From assembly GCF_039888675.1 (NCBI RefSeq), contig NZ_JBDQQR010000001.1, positions 3,286,001 to 3,350,000 of the forward strand: 64,000 nucleotides of DNA, in the 5' to 3' direction. Each line of letters begins with the position of its first letter. The stretch's first letter is position 1. Source of the DNA: Mesorhizobium sp. CAU 1732 (GTDB lineage: Bacteria > Pseudomonadota > Alphaproteobacteria > Rhizobiales > Rhizobiaceae). Shown here piece after piece: positions 1 to 10,219 of the stretch. The translations under genes and the position numbers were made by a program. The notes beneath the pieces were generated by a model. It was not told where the DNA came from, did no database searches, and saw only the letters and a list, made by a program, of their open reading frames with translations.

Positions 1-998
1 ATGAAGAGCACCTTGCCGCGCCGCCCGACCTGCTCCATGCGGTGCGCGAGGCCCGGAAAGCTCTCGAGCCCGGACTGGATTTCGCCAAGGTCGAGACCGA
101 CCTTCAAACAGGCCGCGACGGCCGCAAGCGCGTTCTGCGCATTGTGCTGGCCGCGCAGCGATCCCACGCCTTCGAGGAAGCCGATCCGGCTGTACTGGCC
201 GTGAACCGCTTCCATCAGGTCGGTGCCGTCGGCGTAGTAGCCATCCGTTAGCGGCAGGCGTTTGGAGATGCGGATCACCTCCTTGCCGCAGCGCTCCAGC
301 CGCTCGGCGATTTGCGCGCACGAGGCATCGTCGACGCCGATGATCGCGGTCTCGCTGCCCGCCACCAGCCGCTCCTTCACCTCGGCATAGCGCTGCATGG
401 TGCCGTGCCTGTCGAGATGGTCGGGCGTCAGGTTGAGAAGAATGCCCGCCGTCGGATTGATCGAGGGTGCAAGCTCGATCTGGTAGGACGAGCATTCCAC
501 GACATAAAAGCGATCGGCGGCGAGCGGATCGAGCGTCATGATCGCGCGGCCGATATTGCCGCCCATCTGCGTATCGCGGCCCGATGCAGCGAGAATGTGA
601 GCGATCAGCGCCGTGGTCGTCGATTTGCCGTTCGTGCCGGTCACCGCGATGAACGGCGCGTCGGGCGCCATGGCTGCGCGTTCGCGCGCGAACAGTTCGA
701 TGTCGCCGATGATCTCCACGCCGGCGCCTCTCGCGAGATCGACGGTCCAATGCGGCTTCGGATGCGTCAGCGGGACGCCCGGCGACAGGACGAAAGTCGA
801 GAACGCAGACCAATCCGCCTGCGCGAGATCGGAAACCGGGATGCCTTCGCCCCGCGCGCGCTCGACGCTGTCGGGATTGTCGTCCCACGCGGTCACGATC
901 GCTCCACCCTCGACGAGGGCGCGCGCGGTCGCGATCCCCGAACCACCGAGCCCGAAGAGTCCGACGCTGCGTCCGCTGAAGGTGGAGACCTTGATCAT
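1..998 (-). CDS. murD: UDP-N-acetylmuramoylalanine--D-glutamate ligase (partial)
   Basis: Cytoplasmic Mur ligase that adds D-glutamate to UDP-MurNAc-L-Ala using ATP. About 332 N-terminal residues are present and the 3' end lies beyond the left edge. The N-terminus ([19 protein letters not shown]) carries the glycine-rich nucleotide-sugar fold, and the ATP-binding P-loop [10 protein letters not shown] sits near residues 118-127. The ATG at 998 follows the mraY stop by four bases, so it is the downstream gene of the dcw operon and probably translationally coupled. The order mraY-murD is standard for alphaproteobacteria. No frame disruption is seen in the visible part. Confidence 0.95.
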   Translation of the reverse strand, partial: MIKVSTFSGRSVGLFGLGGSGIATARALVEGGAIVTAWDDNPDSVERARGEGIPVSDLAQADWSAFSTFVLSPGVPLTHPKPHWTVDLARGAGVEIIGDIELFARERAAMAPDAPFIAVTGTNGKSTTTALIAHILAASGRDTQMGGNIGRAIMTLDPLAADRFYVVECSSYQIELAPSINPTAGILLNLTPDHLDRHGTMQRYAEVKERLVAGSETAIIGVDDASCAQIAERLERCGKEVIRISKRLPLTDGYYADGTDLMEAVHGQYSRIGFLEGVGSLRGQHNAQNALAAVAACLKVGLDLGEIQSGLESFPGLAHRMEQVGRRGKVLF

Positions 999-1002
999 CG
1001 GA

Positions 1003-2085
1003 TCATCTCAGCTTGAGCGTCGAAAGGCCGATCAGCGCCAGGATGACCGCGATGATCCAGAACCGGATCACGACCTGGCTTTCCGTCCAGCCGAGCTTCT
1101 CGAAATGATGATGGATCGGCGCCATCAGGAAGACGCGCTTTCCCGTCAGCTTGAACCAGGTGACCTGGATGATCACCGACATGATCTCGACGACGAACAG
1201 TCCCCCGATGATCGCAAGCACGATCTCGTGCTTGGCCGCGACTGCGACCGCGCCGATCAGGCCGCCGAGCGCCAGCGATCCGGTGTCGCCCATGAAGATG
1301 GCCGCCGGCGGCGCATTGAACCACAGGAAGCCGAGACCGGCCCCGATGACCGCGCCGAGCACCACCGAGAGTTCGCCCGTGCCGGGTGTGAAATGGATCT
1401 GCAGATAGTCGGCGAAGACGGCGTTACCGGCGAGATAGGCGATGACGCCGAAGGATGCGGCGGCGACCATCACCGGCACGATCGCCAGCCCGTCCAGCCC
1501 GTCGGTCATGTTGACCGCATTACCGGCACCCACCATCACGAACGCCGCGAACGGGATGAAGAAGATGCCGAGATTGACGATCAGGTCCTTCACGAAGGGG
1601 AAGGTCAGCGAGGAGGAAAACGGCTCCTGCCCGGCCCGCATGATCAGATAGGCTGCAACGCCGGCGATCATGAATTCGAGCAGCAACCGCATCTTGCCCG
1701 AGAAGCCCAGATCCGACTGCTTCGTCACCTTCAGATAGTCGTCATAGAAGCCGATCGCGCCGAAGCCGAGCGTCACCATCATCACGACCCAGACATAGGT
1801 GCTCGACAGATTGCCCCAGAGCAGGGTCGAACCCAGGATGCCCGAGAGCATCATCAGTCCGCCCATGGTCGGCGTACCGGCCTTCTTGAAGTGCGTCTGC
1901 GGGCCATCGGCACGGATCGGCTGGCCGCGTCCCTGGCGGATGCGCAGCGAATTGATGATCGCCGGTCCGAACATGAAGACGATCAGCGCAGACGTGATCA
2001 ACGCCCCTCCGGTGCGGAAGGTGATGTAGCGAAAGACGTTGAAGGCCGAGACCTGGTCGGCGAGTCCAACGAGCAGCAAGAGCAT
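1003..2085 (-). CDS. mraY: phospho-N-acetylmuramoyl-pentapeptide transferase
   Basis: Integral membrane enzyme that transfers phospho-MurNAc-pentapeptide from UDP to undecaprenyl phosphate, giving lipid I. At 360 residues it has the usual family length and about ten hydrophobic segments. The family signature [13 protein letters not shown] is near residues 187-199 and the histidine motif MAPIHHHFE near 321-329. Both are diagnostic for MraY over the related WecA. It lies 22 bases downstream of murF and 4 bases upstream of murD on the minus strand. The ATG at 2085 is consistent with a short periplasmic/first-helix N-terminus ([11 protein letters not shown]). Confidence 0.97.
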   Translation of the reverse strand: MLLLLVGLADQVSAFNVFRYITFRTGGALITSALIVFMFGPAIINSLRIRQGRGQPIRADGPQTHFKKAGTPTMGGLMMLSGILGSTLLWGNLSSTYVWVVMMVTLGFGAIGFYDDYLKVTKQSDLGFSGKMRLLLEFMIAGVAAYLIMRAGQEPFSSSLTFPFVKDLIVNLGIFFIPFAAFVMVGAGNAVNMTDGLDGLAIVPVMVAAASFGVIAYLAGNAVFADYLQIHFTPGTGELSVVLGAVIGAGLGFLWFNAPPAAIFMGDTGSLALGGLIGAVAVAAKHEIVLAIIGGLFVVEIMSVIIQVTWFKLTGKRVFLMAPIHHHFEKLGWTESQVVIRFWIIAVILALIGLSTLKLR

Positions 2086-2107
2086 GTGCGGCGTCCCCCG
2101 ACGGCTG

Positions 2108-3556
2108 TCAGTTTATCTGTTCGGTTGCACGCACGGCCTTGGCCGCGGCGGGAAATTTACGAAGCATGGCGTCGACGAGCTTCGAGAAGCCGATGCTCTT
2201 CGACGATTTGATCATCACCACGTCTCCCGGACGAACCGCGTCCAAAAGCATGGGTTTGATCTCGTCATGGCCGGCCAGATGCTGGACGGCAATGTCTTTG
2301 GGAAGCGCCTCAGCGAGTGCCTCCATCTCGGAACCGCCCAGGAAAACGAGGTCGGCGGTCGAATCCACGATCGGCTGCGCCAGCGAGGCATGCAGCTTCG
2401 GTGCGTGCACGCCCAGTTCCAGCATGTCGCCCAGAACGGCGATGCGGCGTCCGGAAGCCTGGACAGGCGTCGCGCGCAGCAGGTCGAGCGCGGCCCGCAT
2501 CGATGCCGGGTTCGCGTTGTAACTCTCGTCGATCAGCACGAACTCGCCACCGGCCGGATGGCGCAGAATGTGACGCTTGCCGCGCCCCTGCTCGGCTTCA
2601 AGCCCGGCGAGCGCCTTTGCGACCTCTGGAACGTTCGCGCCGGCGAGATAGGCCGCGCCCAGCACGCCGAGCACGTTCTGCACCATGTGCCGGCCGGGAG
2701 CACCGATCGTCAGCGCCAGTTCTTGCCCGGCCATCTTGACCGTGATCGCGGAGCTCTCGCCGCCGAGCTGGCATTTCACGAGGCGGAAGGTCGAGCGCGC
2801 ATGCTCGCCAAATCCCCAGACATGCTCGATGCCGGCATCGCGCGCCGCGCGATCAAGGAGCTTCCATTGGCGATCGTCGCGGTTGATCAGCGCATGACCG
2901 CCCCGCTCGACGCCCTCGAAAATTTCAGCCTTGGCGCGCGCGATCTCTTCCATGGAGCGAAAATGGCCGAGATGCGCCGCCGCGATCAGCGTCACCAGCG
3001 CGATGTGCGGGCGCACGAACTTGACCAGTTGCCGGATTTCGCCGGGATGGTTCATGCCGACTTCGAAGATCGCGAACTCGCAATCCTCCGGCAGGCGCGC
3101 AAGCGTCAGCGGCACGCCCCAGTGATTGTTGAACGACTTGTCGGACGCATGCACGCGGCCGACGGCGGACAGGCCGCGGCGCAACGCCTCCTTGGTCGTC
3201 GTCTTGCCGGCCGAGCCGGTCACGGCGATGATCTTGCCCCTGGCCCGGGCACGCGCGGCAATGCCGGTCGATTCGAGGGCGGCGAGCACGTCGGGCACGA
3301 CGATCATCGGTGCGTTGATGCGGCCGAGCGCGGGCAACTTGCCTTCCGCAACGATCAGCAGCGCCGCGCCGGCCTTGATCGCGGCGGTCGCGAAGTCGTG
3401 GCCGTCATGCAGATCGCCCTTGATCGCGAAGAAAGCATCGCCGGGCTGAAGCGTGCGGGTATCGATCGAGATGCCGGTGATGCCAGCCGGCATGTTGCCG
3501 ACCGGCCGCCCGCTCATCGCGCCGACAAGTGCCTCGGTTCTCCACAGCAGGTTCAT
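2108..3556 (-). CDS. murF: UDP-MurNAc-tripeptide--D-alanyl-D-alanine ligase
   Basis: Final cytoplasmic Mur ligase; it adds D-Ala-D-Ala to the UDP-MurNAc tripeptide. The protein has 482 residues, normal for alphaproteobacterial MurF. The ATP-binding loop [12 protein letters not shown] starts near residue 112, and the N-terminal domain contains the Mur ligase [16 protein letters not shown] block near residue 30. Its ATG overlaps the murE stop by four bases (ATGA), which indicates translational coupling. The C-terminal domain runs without interruption to the TGA at 2108. Placement between murE and mraY supports the assignment independently of the motifs. Confidence 0.97.
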   Translation of the reverse strand: MNLLWRTEALVGAMSGRPVGNMPAGITGISIDTRTLQPGDAFFAIKGDLHDGHDFATAAIKAGAALLIVAEGKLPALGRINAPMIVVPDVLAALESTGIAARARARGKIIAVTGSAGKTTTKEALRRGLSAVGRVHASDKSFNNHWGVPLTLARLPEDCEFAIFEVGMNHPGEIRQLVKFVRPHIALVTLIAAAHLGHFRSMEEIARAKAEIFEGVERGGHALINRDDRQWKLLDRAARDAGIEHVWGFGEHARSTFRLVKCQLGGESSAITVKMAGQELALTIGAPGRHMVQNVLGVLGAAYLAGANVPEVAKALAGLEAEQGRGKRHILRHPAGGEFVLIDESYNANPASMRAALDLLRATPVQASGRRIAVLGDMLELGVHAPKLHASLAQPIVDSTADLVFLGGSEMEALAEALPKDIAVQHLAGHDEIKPMLLDAVRPGDVVMIKSSKSIGFSKLVDAMLRKFPAAAKAVRATEQIN

Positions 3557-5004
3557 GCGGCACGCTCCCGAAGAGCGGCACGCACTTCTTCATGATCGGA
3601 GAAGGGAAGCGTTACGTCGCCGATCGTCTGGCCTTCCTCATGCCCCTTGCCGGCTACGATCAGCGTGTCGCCGGCGCCGAGCATGGCGGTCGCCTCGCGA
3701 ATGGCACGACGGCGATCGGCGATTTCGATCGCGTCTGGAGCGGCCGCCAATATCGCCGCGCGGATGGAGGCCGGTTCTTCGGAGCGCGGATTGTCGTCCG
3801 TGACGATCGCCACATCGGCAAGCCGCGCCGCGATCTCGCCCATGATGGGCCGCTTGCCGCGATCGCGATCGCCACCGCAGCCGAACACCACGACGATGCG
3901 GCCAGTCGTGAACGGCCGCACGGTCGCCAGCACATTCTCCAGCGCGTCGGGCTTGTGCGCGTAATCGACATAGACCGGCGCACCGGCAGCGGTCGTGCCC
4001 ACGAGTTCGAGGCGGCCGGATGCGCCCTTCAAGCGTTCGAGCGCGCGCAACGCCTGGCCCGAATCCAGCCCGGTCGCGATGGCGAGCCCGGCAGCCACCA
4101 GTGCATTCGAAACCTGGAAATCGCCCGCGAGCGGCAGATCGATCTCATGGATCGCTCCCGCAGCGCTGATCTCGGCGCGCTGGCGATGACGCTCATGCTC
4201 GACGCGTTTGAGTTGCAGGAACGTTCCCGCCCTGCCGACCGTCAGAACCTCCAACCCCGCCGACTGCGCGGCCGCGATCGTCGGACCGGACCAGGGATCG
4301 TCGGCGAAGATCACGGCGGGAGCGCCTTTCGGCAGCAGCTCCGTGAACAGCCGCATCTTGGCGCGATGATAGTCCTCGACCGTCGGATGATAATCCATGT
4401 GGTCGCGGCCCAGATTGGTGAAGCCGCCGGCCGCAAGCACGACGCCGTCCAGCCGGCGCTGGTCGAGACCGTGGCTCGACGCCTCCATGGACGCATGGCT
4501 TACCCCGGCCTCCGCGAGTTCGGCCAGCAGCTTGTGCAAGGCGATCGGGTCCGGTGTCGTGAGAGAGCCGTAGTCGTTGCGGCCCGGCGCGACGACACCC
4601 GTGGTGCCGATGCTTGCCGCGGCAAACCCTGCCTGCTCCCAGATCTGGCGAACGAACGACGCGACCGAGGTCTTGCCGCTGGTGCCGGTGACGGCGACCA
4701 TGGTTTCGGGCTGGCGTCCATGGAAACGGGCAGCGACGAGAGCGAGCGTGCGGCGCGGGTCGTCCACGCGCAACACGGGCACACCGAGGTCGGCATCGAT
4801 CGCGCCCTGTCCGGCGATGATAGCGATCGCGCCGCGCGCAACGGCATCGGCCGCGAAGGCTGCGCCGTCAGATCGCGTGCCGGGCAGCGCCGCGAACAGA
4901 AACCCGTGGGTTACCTGGCGCGAATCCGATGCAATCCCCGCGACCTCGACCTCTCCATTGCGGTCGATGCCAGGAAGGACACCGGTGAACTGGTCGAGCT
5001 TCAT
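3553..5004 (-). CDS. murE: UDP-MurNAc-L-Ala-D-Glu--meso-diaminopimelate ligase
   Basis: Adds the third residue of the peptidoglycan stem peptide. The P-loop GTSGKTS is near residues 106-112. The sequence TDDNPRSE near residues 401-408 contains the DNPR motif that family knowledge ties to meso-diaminopimelate rather than lysine specificity, as expected for a Gram-negative. I take the ATG at 5004 as the start; an in-frame TTG lies one codon upstream. About 49 bases separate it from the ftsI stop, the only real gap within the mraZ-to-murD run besides those around mraY. Length is 483 residues, typical of the family. Confidence 0.97.
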   Translation of the reverse strand: MKLDQFTGVLPGIDRNGEVEVAGIASDSRQVTHGFLFAALPGTRSDGAAFAADAVARGAIAIIAGQGAIDADLGVPVLRVDDPRRTLALVAARFHGRQPETMVAVTGTSGKTSVASFVRQIWEQAGFAAASIGTTGVVAPGRNDYGSLTTPDPIALHKLLAELAEAGVSHASMEASSHGLDQRRLDGVVLAAGGFTNLGRDHMDYHPTVEDYHRAKMRLFTELLPKGAPAVIFADDPWSGPTIAAAQSAGLEVLTVGRAGTFLQLKRVEHERHRQRAEISAAGAIHEIDLPLAGDFQVSNALVAAGLAIATGLDSGQALRALERLKGASGRLELVGTTAAGAPVYVDYAHKPDALENVLATVRPFTTGRIVVVFGCGGDRDRGKRPIMGEIAARLADVAIVTDDNPRSEEPASIRAAILAAAPDAIEIADRRRAIREATAMLGAGDTLIVAGKGHEEGQTIGDVTLPFSDHEEVRAALRERAA

Positions 5005-5053
5005 CAAAATTCATGTTTCCGAATGCGTGGTCGCCCCCCGGCTCCTGCAAGAA

Positions 5054-6763
5054 TCACTGTGTCGAGACGAGAAGGGCCCCACTTTCATGGCCGAAATCGG
5101 GCTTTACGCCAAGCAGGGCGGCAGAGCGGCGAATGATGTTGCCGACCACGACCGTCGTGTTCAGGCCTGACGTCGCGCTCATGCCGGGCTTTTCCGGCTT
5201 GGGTTCGTCGAGAACGACGAGAACGATGTATTGCGGATCGTTGACGGGGAATCCCGCCAGAAAGGCGTTGAAGCGCTTGTCGTTGGAGTAGCGGCCGTTC
5301 ACGACTTTTTCCGCGGTGCCGGTCTTGCCGCCCACGAAGTAACCGGGAACCTCGGCACGACGCCCGGAGCCCTTTTCCACGTTCAGGCGGAAGAGATAGC
5401 GCATCATGTCGCTGGTGTTCGGCTTGATCACCTGCGACGCATGCGACATCGCCTGGTCTTCGGTGCGTGGAAGGAATGTCGGCTCGATCAGCTTGCCGCC
5501 ATTGAGCATCGCCGCAGCAGAAACCGCAGTCTGCAAAGGCGTCGTTGCGACACCGTGGCCGAACGAGATCGTGATCTGGTGGATGCGCTTCCACTCCCTC
5601 GGCTCGGTCGGCGTCGCCACCTCGGGAAGTTCCGTCCTCAACCGCGTCAGAAGGCCGATCTTCTCGAAGAAGGCGCGGTGATCCTGAACGCTGACCGTCT
5701 CGGCCATCCGGGCCGTTCCGATGTTGGACGAGTAGATGAAGACTTCCGGCACGGTGAGCACCCTGCCCTTGCCGTGGAAGTCGCGGATCGTATGGCGCGC
5801 GATCTGGATCGGCCGGGAGGCGTCGAAGCGGCTGTTCAGCGTCGCCGTGCCGGCGTCGAGCGCCATTGCCAGCGTGAAGCCCTTGAAGGTCGAGCCCATC
5901 TCGTAGACGCCCGCGGACATCCGGTTGAGCCGGTCCTTTTCCTGGGCATTGAACGGATTGTTGGGGTCGTAATCGGGCAGCGACGCCATCGCGACGACCT
6001 CGCCCGTCTTTGCGTCCAGCACCACCGCGCCGGCGCCGATCGCATGATAGCGCTCCATCGCCTGCGTGAGTTCGTCATGCAGGATGTGCTGTACGCGCAA
6101 ATCCAGCGACAGCCGAACCGGCTCGAGATCCTTCGCGACGGCGAGACCACTTGCCTGCAAATCGGCAAGGCCCTGATCGTCGATATACTTCTCCATCCCC
6201 GAAATGCCCTTGTTGTCGACATTGACGAGGCCGAGGATGTGAGAGGCGGTCGGACCGCCGGGGTAGAAGCGGCGCTTTTCGCTGCGGAAGCCGATACCGG
6301 GAATGCCCAGTTGCATGATCGCCTGCTGCTGGCGCGGCGACAACTGACGGCGCAGCCACATGAAGCCGGCATCGCTGCGCAGGCGGTTGTAGGTCTGCTC
6401 GATGTTGAGATCGGGCAGGACCGTCAGCAGTTTTTCAAGCGCTTCGTCGGCATCGACGATCCGGCGCGGCTCGGCGAACAGCGAAGCCGTGTTGATGTCG
6501 GTCGCCAGAACTTCACCGTTGCGATCCACGATATCGGGCCGCGAGGCTGTGACGCGGGAGGCCATCGGCCCGCCCTGCTCCAAATCCTGCATGCCGAGAT
6601 AGGCAAGCCGTCCCCCGATGACGCCATAGATGCTGAAAAACACCGCCATCGTCATCAGGATGCGCGTACGCGCCCGCCCGCCCGTGGATTTGGCGACGCC
6701 CTCGACGACGATGCGTTCGCTGCCGATATCCGGTTCCTGCTTCTTGCGCCACCGACCGATCAT
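5054..6763 (-). CDS. ftsI: division-specific peptidoglycan transpeptidase PBP3/FtsI
   Basis: Septal class B penicillin-binding protein of 569 residues, anchored in the inner membrane with a periplasmic transpeptidase domain. The N-terminus is short and basic, followed by one hydrophobic segment around residues 35-58. The active-site serine motif STFK is near residues 290-293, SSN near 340, and KTGTAE near 477-482, so all three penicillin-binding motifs are present. The ATG overlaps the ftsL stop by four bases. The dcw location between ftsL and murE separates it from elongation-type PBP2. Confidence 0.96.
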   Translation of the reverse strand: MIGRWRKKQEPDIGSERIVVEGVAKSTGGRARTRILMTMAVFFSIYGVIGGRLAYLGMQDLEQGGPMASRVTASRPDIVDRNGEVLATDINTASLFAEPRRIVDADEALEKLLTVLPDLNIEQTYNRLRSDAGFMWLRRQLSPRQQQAIMQLGIPGIGFRSEKRRFYPGGPTASHILGLVNVDNKGISGMEKYIDDQGLADLQASGLAVAKDLEPVRLSLDLRVQHILHDELTQAMERYHAIGAGAVVLDAKTGEVVAMASLPDYDPNNPFNAQEKDRLNRMSAGVYEMGSTFKGFTLAMALDAGTATLNSRFDASRPIQIARHTIRDFHGKGRVLTVPEVFIYSSNIGTARMAETVSVQDHRAFFEKIGLLTRLRTELPEVATPTEPREWKRIHQITISFGHGVATTPLQTAVSAAAMLNGGKLIEPTFLPRTEDQAMSHASQVIKPNTSDMMRYLFRLNVEKGSGRRAEVPGYFVGGKTGTAEKVVNGRYSNDKRFNAFLAGFPVNDPQYIVLVVLDEPKPEKPGMSATSGLNTTVVVGNIIRRSAALLGVKPDFGHESGALLVSTQ

Positions 6764-7134
6764 TGGATGACACCCCCGGTCGTCGTCGTGTCGATGCCGC
6801 TGTCGGCCATGCCGCCCATCGCACCGTCGGTGATATCCTCGATGCGCAGCGGCCGCGCCGGCAACTCGCTGAAGTCACCGATCTGGTGCGCCTCGACGGG
6901 CGCAAGCTGCAATTGAGAGTGATAGATTTCGGCAAGCTTCTGAAGACGCGACGGCTGCGTCAGCAGGCTCCAATCGGCCTTGAGCACAACGGTCGTCTCT
7001 TCTTCGAAACGGATCGCGGCCTCGAGCTGGCGGACCTTCGACAGTTCCGCTTCCGCTGCGTGCTTGGTCGTGTAGGTGAAGGCGGCCGCCGACACCATCA
7101 CCGCGATCAGCACTATGTCAGTCGTCCTGAACAC
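6760..7134 (-). CDS. ftsL: cell division protein FtsL
   Basis: Small bitopic division protein of 124 residues. A hydrophobic segment (IVLIAVMVSAAAFTYTT, about residues 7-23) is followed by a heptad-rich periplasmic region (residues 30-70) with a VRQLEAAIRFEEETTVVLKA-like coiled-coil pattern, ending with a proline-rich tail. FtsL sequences are poorly conserved, so the call rests mostly on size, topology and position between rsmH and ftsI. The stop overlaps the ftsI start (ATGA). The protein is expected to join FtsB/FtsQ in activating the septal synthase. Confidence 0.88.
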   Translation of the reverse strand: MFRTTDIVLIAVMVSAAAFTYTTKHAAEAELSKVRQLEAAIRFEEETTVVLKADWSLLTQPSRLQKLAEIYHSQLQLAPVEAHQIGDFSELPARPLRIEDITDGAMGGMADSGIDTTTTGGVIQ

Positions 7135-7140
7135 CTGGAC

Positions 7141-8160
7141 TCACCTTTCCCCGGCAGAAGCGACGAGCGGCAGCGAAGGCAGCCCGAACAAAGATGGATT
7201 TTCCGCACGCGCGGGTGCGTCGGTGCGGATCGCCGCGCGCAGCTTGGCCGAGCGCGCCCGTGGATTTCGTTCCGCTTCGGCGTCACTCGCCGCAACGATG
7301 CCGCCAGCCTTCGTGAAGGTCGCGACGCGCTCTTCGAGTGCCGGCAGATGGCGCGAGCCCGTTGCCTGGCTGGAGCGGTCCGTGATGAACTTCTTGACGA
7401 TCCGGTCTTCCAGCGAATGGAACGTGACGACCACCAGCCGCCCGCCCGGCTTCAAAGCCCGCTCCGCCGCGAAGAGCGCCCGCGCAAGCTCGCCCAGCTC
7501 GTCATTGACGAAGATGCGCAGACCCTGAAACGACCGCGTCGCGGGATTGATCTTGTCCTTCGGGTTGCGGCCGAGAACGCCTTCGATCGCCGAGGCCAGA
7601 TCGCTCGTCCGTTCGAACGGGCGCACCGAGCGACGCTTTTCGATCATCCGCGCGACGCGACTGGCGTGACGCTCCTCGCCCAGAATACCGAGAATGCGCG
7701 TCAAATCGTTGGTTTTGAACGTGTTTACGACGTCGGCAGCGGTCGGCCCCGTCTGCGCCATGCGCATATCGAGCGGCCCGTCGCTGCGGAACGAGAAGCC
7801 GCGCTCGGCCTCGTCGAGCTGCATAGACGAGACGCCGATGTCGAGAACCACGCCGTCCACCAATTCTTCGGCAGCCGTATCCAGTTCGGAGAACCGGCCA
7901 TGCACCAGCCGCAGCCTGCCTCCGGACTCTGCTTCGAGGCTGCGCCCGGTCTCGATCGCATCGGGATCGCGGTCGATTGCGATCACATCCGCTCCGGCCG
8001 CGAGTATGGCGCTCGTATAGCCGCCCGCACCGAACGTGCCGTCGATGATCGTCTGGCCGGCAGCGGGCTCGAGGGCCGCGAGAACCTCGTCCAGCATGAC
8101 CGGAATGTGGCGGACCAGTCCGCCACCGGCGATATCGTCCTCGCCGTGGCCCGCCATCAT
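7141..8160 (-). CDS. rsmH: 16S rRNA (cytosine1402-N4)-methyltransferase
   Basis: SAM-dependent methyltransferase of 339 residues that modifies C1402 in the ribosomal P site. The HIPVMLDEV block (about residues 18-26) and SAM-binding loop [10 protein letters not shown] (about 40-49) are the family hallmarks; the downstream block [13 protein letters not shown] (start of the C-terminal half) also fits. The frame stays open for 214 codons further upstream, through mraZ in another frame, but that part has no recognisable homology. The ATG at 8160 overlaps the mraZ stop by four bases and is the natural start. Next gene is ftsL, six bases on. Confidence 0.96.
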   Translation of the reverse strand: MMAGHGEDDIAGGGLVRHIPVMLDEVLAALEPAAGQTIIDGTFGAGGYTSAILAAGADVIAIDRDPDAIETGRSLEAESGGRLRLVHGRFSELDTAAEELVDGVVLDIGVSSMQLDEAERGFSFRSDGPLDMRMAQTGPTAADVVNTFKTNDLTRILGILGEERHASRVARMIEKRRSVRPFERTSDLASAIEGVLGRNPKDKINPATRSFQGLRIFVNDELGELARALFAAERALKPGGRLVVVTFHSLEDRIVKKFITDRSSQATGSRHLPALEERVATFTKAGGIVAASDAEAERNPRARSAKLRAAIRTDAPARAENPSLFGLPSLPLVASAGER

Positions 8161-8612
8161 TCCGCGCCCCCGTCCGAAACCGCCTGCCGCTTCTTCAGCA
8201 GCCGCTCGCGCACCTGCGCGCCGTAAACCGCCAATCGCGCCGGCTCCCACATCTGGAAAAAGGTCCCCCGACCGACAAAAGCCACCTCGCCCGCGATGCC
8301 CGTATGCTCGCGAATGAAATCCGTCACCGTGATCCGGCCATCCTGGTCGAGTTTCAGAAAATCGCTGTCCCCGTGCACGAAATAGGACATGTCGTCCGCA
8401 GCCTGAAGGAACGGATCCTCCATCGCGATCCTCTGCTCGTAGCGATCCAGCAAATCCAGGCCGCCGACATCCAATGCGGGACGATCGAGCGCCTTCAGCG
8501 CATACAGCTCCTGATAGCCGCGCTTCTGAACCACCGACCGGAAATGCGCCGGAACGGAGACGCGACCCTTGGCGTCTATCCTGTTCACCGCGCTGGAGAG
8601 AAACCGGTCCAT
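8157..8612 (-). CDS. mraZ: transcriptional regulator MraZ
   Basis: AbrB-type DNA-binding protein of 151 residues, first gene of the dcw operon and, from family knowledge, an autorepressor of it. The start [21 protein letters not shown] is the canonical first MraZ domain; a second copy of the fold lies around residues 90-125 ([19 protein letters not shown]). The ATG at 8612 is chosen because homology begins exactly there, although the frame is open about 90 codons further upstream. The C-terminus is extended and charged, common in Rhizobiales. A candidate operator lies about 180-215 bases upstream of the start. Confidence 0.94.
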   Translation of the reverse strand: MDRFLSSAVNRIDAKGRVSVPAHFRSVVQKRGYQELYALKALDRPALDVGGLDLLDRYEQRIAMEDPFLQAADDMSYFVHGDSDFLKLDQDGRITVTDFIREHTGIAGEVAFVGRGTFFQMWEPARLAVYGAQVRERLLKKRQAVSDGGAE

Positions 8613-8791
8613 GCTTCGAAACTGCCGCCCTTGCCGTGCCCGTATGGAGGTTCTCGACCATGCGCCGAACTGCTTTCCCAGATCCGCCCTCGCTCGCGAG
8701 AAGCCGTGAATCATCGACCCGGCGCGCCAATGGGGCCGCCGTTTTGGGGAACGCTTCACCCGGAACTGAAACGAGATAATGATGGTGCTTA

Positions 8792-8826
8792 AGGGATAGC
8801 ATGGGCTCGTATGGGCGTCAACGGGA
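8792..8826 (+). promoter_or_regulatory. candidate MraZ-binding box array upstream of mraZ
   Basis: Four NGGGN boxes occur with a strict 10-base period: AGGGA, TGGGC, TGGGC and CGGGA at 8792, 8802, 8812 and 8822, each separated by five bases. E. coli MraZ is known to bind three TGGGN direct repeats with 5-bp spacers, so spacing and core fit well. The boxes read on the strand opposite to mraZ transcription. The remainder of the 8613-8996 gap shows no gene; it must carry the divergent promoters of mraZ and the gene at 8997, which I could not place with confidence. Confidence 0.55.
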
Positions 8827-8996
8827 GCAACCCTCACAACCGGCACTTTGAAGCGGTTCGCAGGCAGTGAGGCGCAATGCAAATTTATGCTCCGTTAGGC
8901 TTAACGAAGGGTTAGGAACGTCCGGCCCTCCTTGCACCTCGGACGCCTCGGTAATAGCGTCCGCGGCTTCGCAGACTCGGGCCACGAGGACACCCC

Positions 8997-10112
8997 ATGA
9001 CGGACACGCCTTCCGCACGCGCAGCGCGCCTTGCCCACCTCCGCCGCGCGGAACTCGCGAAAGGCGATCCCGTCGCCCTGCCGCTGACGCTTGCGACGAT
9101 GTTCCACCTGCCGGGCGACCCGGCGGGCTACGCGCAGTATGGCCGCTTTTCGAACCCGACCTGGGACGCGGTGGAAAAGATGCTGACGCATCTGGAAGGC
9201 GCCCCGGCGCTCGGGTTTCCGTCGGGAATGGCGGCGACGGCGGCGGTGTTCTTCGGCCTGCTCAAATCCGGCGACCGGATCCTGCTGCCCTCTGACGGGT
9301 ACTATACGACCCGCGTTCTCACCGAACGCTTCCTCACCCGCCTCGGCGTGACCTACGACACGCGCCCGACATCGACATTCCTCGATGGCGGCTTCGAGGG
9401 ATACAGGCTGGTCTTTGTGGAGACGCCGGCCAATCCCGGCCTCGACATCTGCGATCTGGTGGCCGTCTGCGAGGCGGCGCATGCCGCCGGCGCGCTCGTC
9501 GTCGCCGACAACACCACCATGACTCCCTACGGCCAGCGCCCGCTGGATTTGGGCGCCGACATTGTCGTCGCCGCCGACACCAAGGCGCCGAACGGCCATT
9601 CCGACGTGCTCTTCGGCCATGTGGCGAGCCGAAACGCCGAGATCATGGCAGCGGTATCCGACTGGCGGAAGCTTGCGGGCGGCATACCGGGGCCGTTCGA
9701 GGCGTGGCTGGTCCATCGCGGTCTGGAAACGCTGCATGTCCGCTTCGAGCGCATGTGCAACACGGCCGAGGCGATCGCGCCGCGTCTGGCAGCGCATCCG
9801 GCTGTGAGCAAGGTGCGTTTCCCCGGCCTCGAAAGCGATCCGTCGCACAATCTCGCCCGAGCCCAGATGGACCGTTTCGGCTTCCTCATCGGCGTGACGC
9901 TTGGGTCGGAAGCCGCCGCCGAACGCTTCATCAACGACTGCGCGCTGATCCAGCCCGCGACATCCTTCGGCGGCGTGCACACCTCGGCCGAACGCCGCGC
10001 GCGCTGGGGCGACGCTGTCGATCAAGGCTTCGTCAGGCTGTCGATCGGCTGCGAACCGGCCGACGAATTGTGGGCGGCGCTTGAAGAGTCCCTGAACCGC
10101 AGCGAGGGTTGA
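8997..10112 (+). CDS. trans-sulfuration family PLP enzyme (cystathionine gamma-lyase/MetC-like)
   Basis: Fold-type I PLP enzyme of the Cys/Met metabolism family, 371 residues, slightly shorter than the usual 390-400. The YGRFSNPTWDAVE block (about residues 44-56) matches the conserved YxRxxNPT substrate-pocket motif. The PLP Schiff-base lysine is Lys196 in ADTKAPNGHSD, where canonical members have S-x-T-K-Y. The replacement of the following aromatic residue by Ala is a small deviation. The C-terminal part keeps FGGVHTSAERRARW, the SxGGxES-like region in altered form. Exact reaction (gamma-lyase, beta-lyase or synthase) cannot be fixed from sequence. It stands alone, divergent from mraZ. Confidence 0.82.
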   Translation: MTDTPSARAARLAHLRRAELAKGDPVALPLTLATMFHLPGDPAGYAQYGRFSNPTWDAVEKMLTHLEGAPALGFPSGMAATAAVFFGLLKSGDRILLPSDGYYTTRVLTERFLTRLGVTYDTRPTSTFLDGGFEGYRLVFVETPANPGLDICDLVAVCEAAHAAGALVVADNTTMTPYGQRPLDLGADIVVAADTKAPNGHSDVLFGHVASRNAEIMAAVSDWRKLAGGIPGPFEAWLVHRGLETLHVRFERMCNTAEAIAPRLAAHPAVSKVRFPGLESDPSHNLARAQMDRFGFLIGVTLGSEAAAERFINDCALIQPATSFGGVHTSAERRARWGDAVDQGFVRLSIGCEPADELWAALEESLNRSEG

Positions 10113-10121
10113 CCCGCTAGA

Positions 10122-10168
10122 GCATCGGACCGAAAAGTGGAATCCAGTTTTCGGGTTGTTCCGATGCT
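10122..10168. repeat. short dispersed palindrome
   Basis: Outer arms AGCATCGGA and TCCGATGCT enclose inner arms CCGAAAA and TTTTCGG around a core GTGGAATCCAG. The whole can fold into a long hairpin just after the trans-sulfuration enzyme stop. The same architecture (outer GCATG/CATGC, inner CCCAAAA/TTTTGGG, core GTGGGAACCGG) recurs at 63824-63868, so this is a repeat family rather than a unique terminator. Similar palindromes are widespread in Rhizobiales intergenic DNA. Confidence 0.7.
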
Positions 10169-10219
10169 CGAACAAAGAGATAGATCGCCACTCGTGCGTC
10201 CGTAAGGATGCACGGCGAT

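Noticed and set aside
8161..8802. 214-codon N-terminal extension of rsmH
   Set aside because: It reads through mraZ in another frame, has no homology, and the ATG overlapping the mraZ stop is the natural start.
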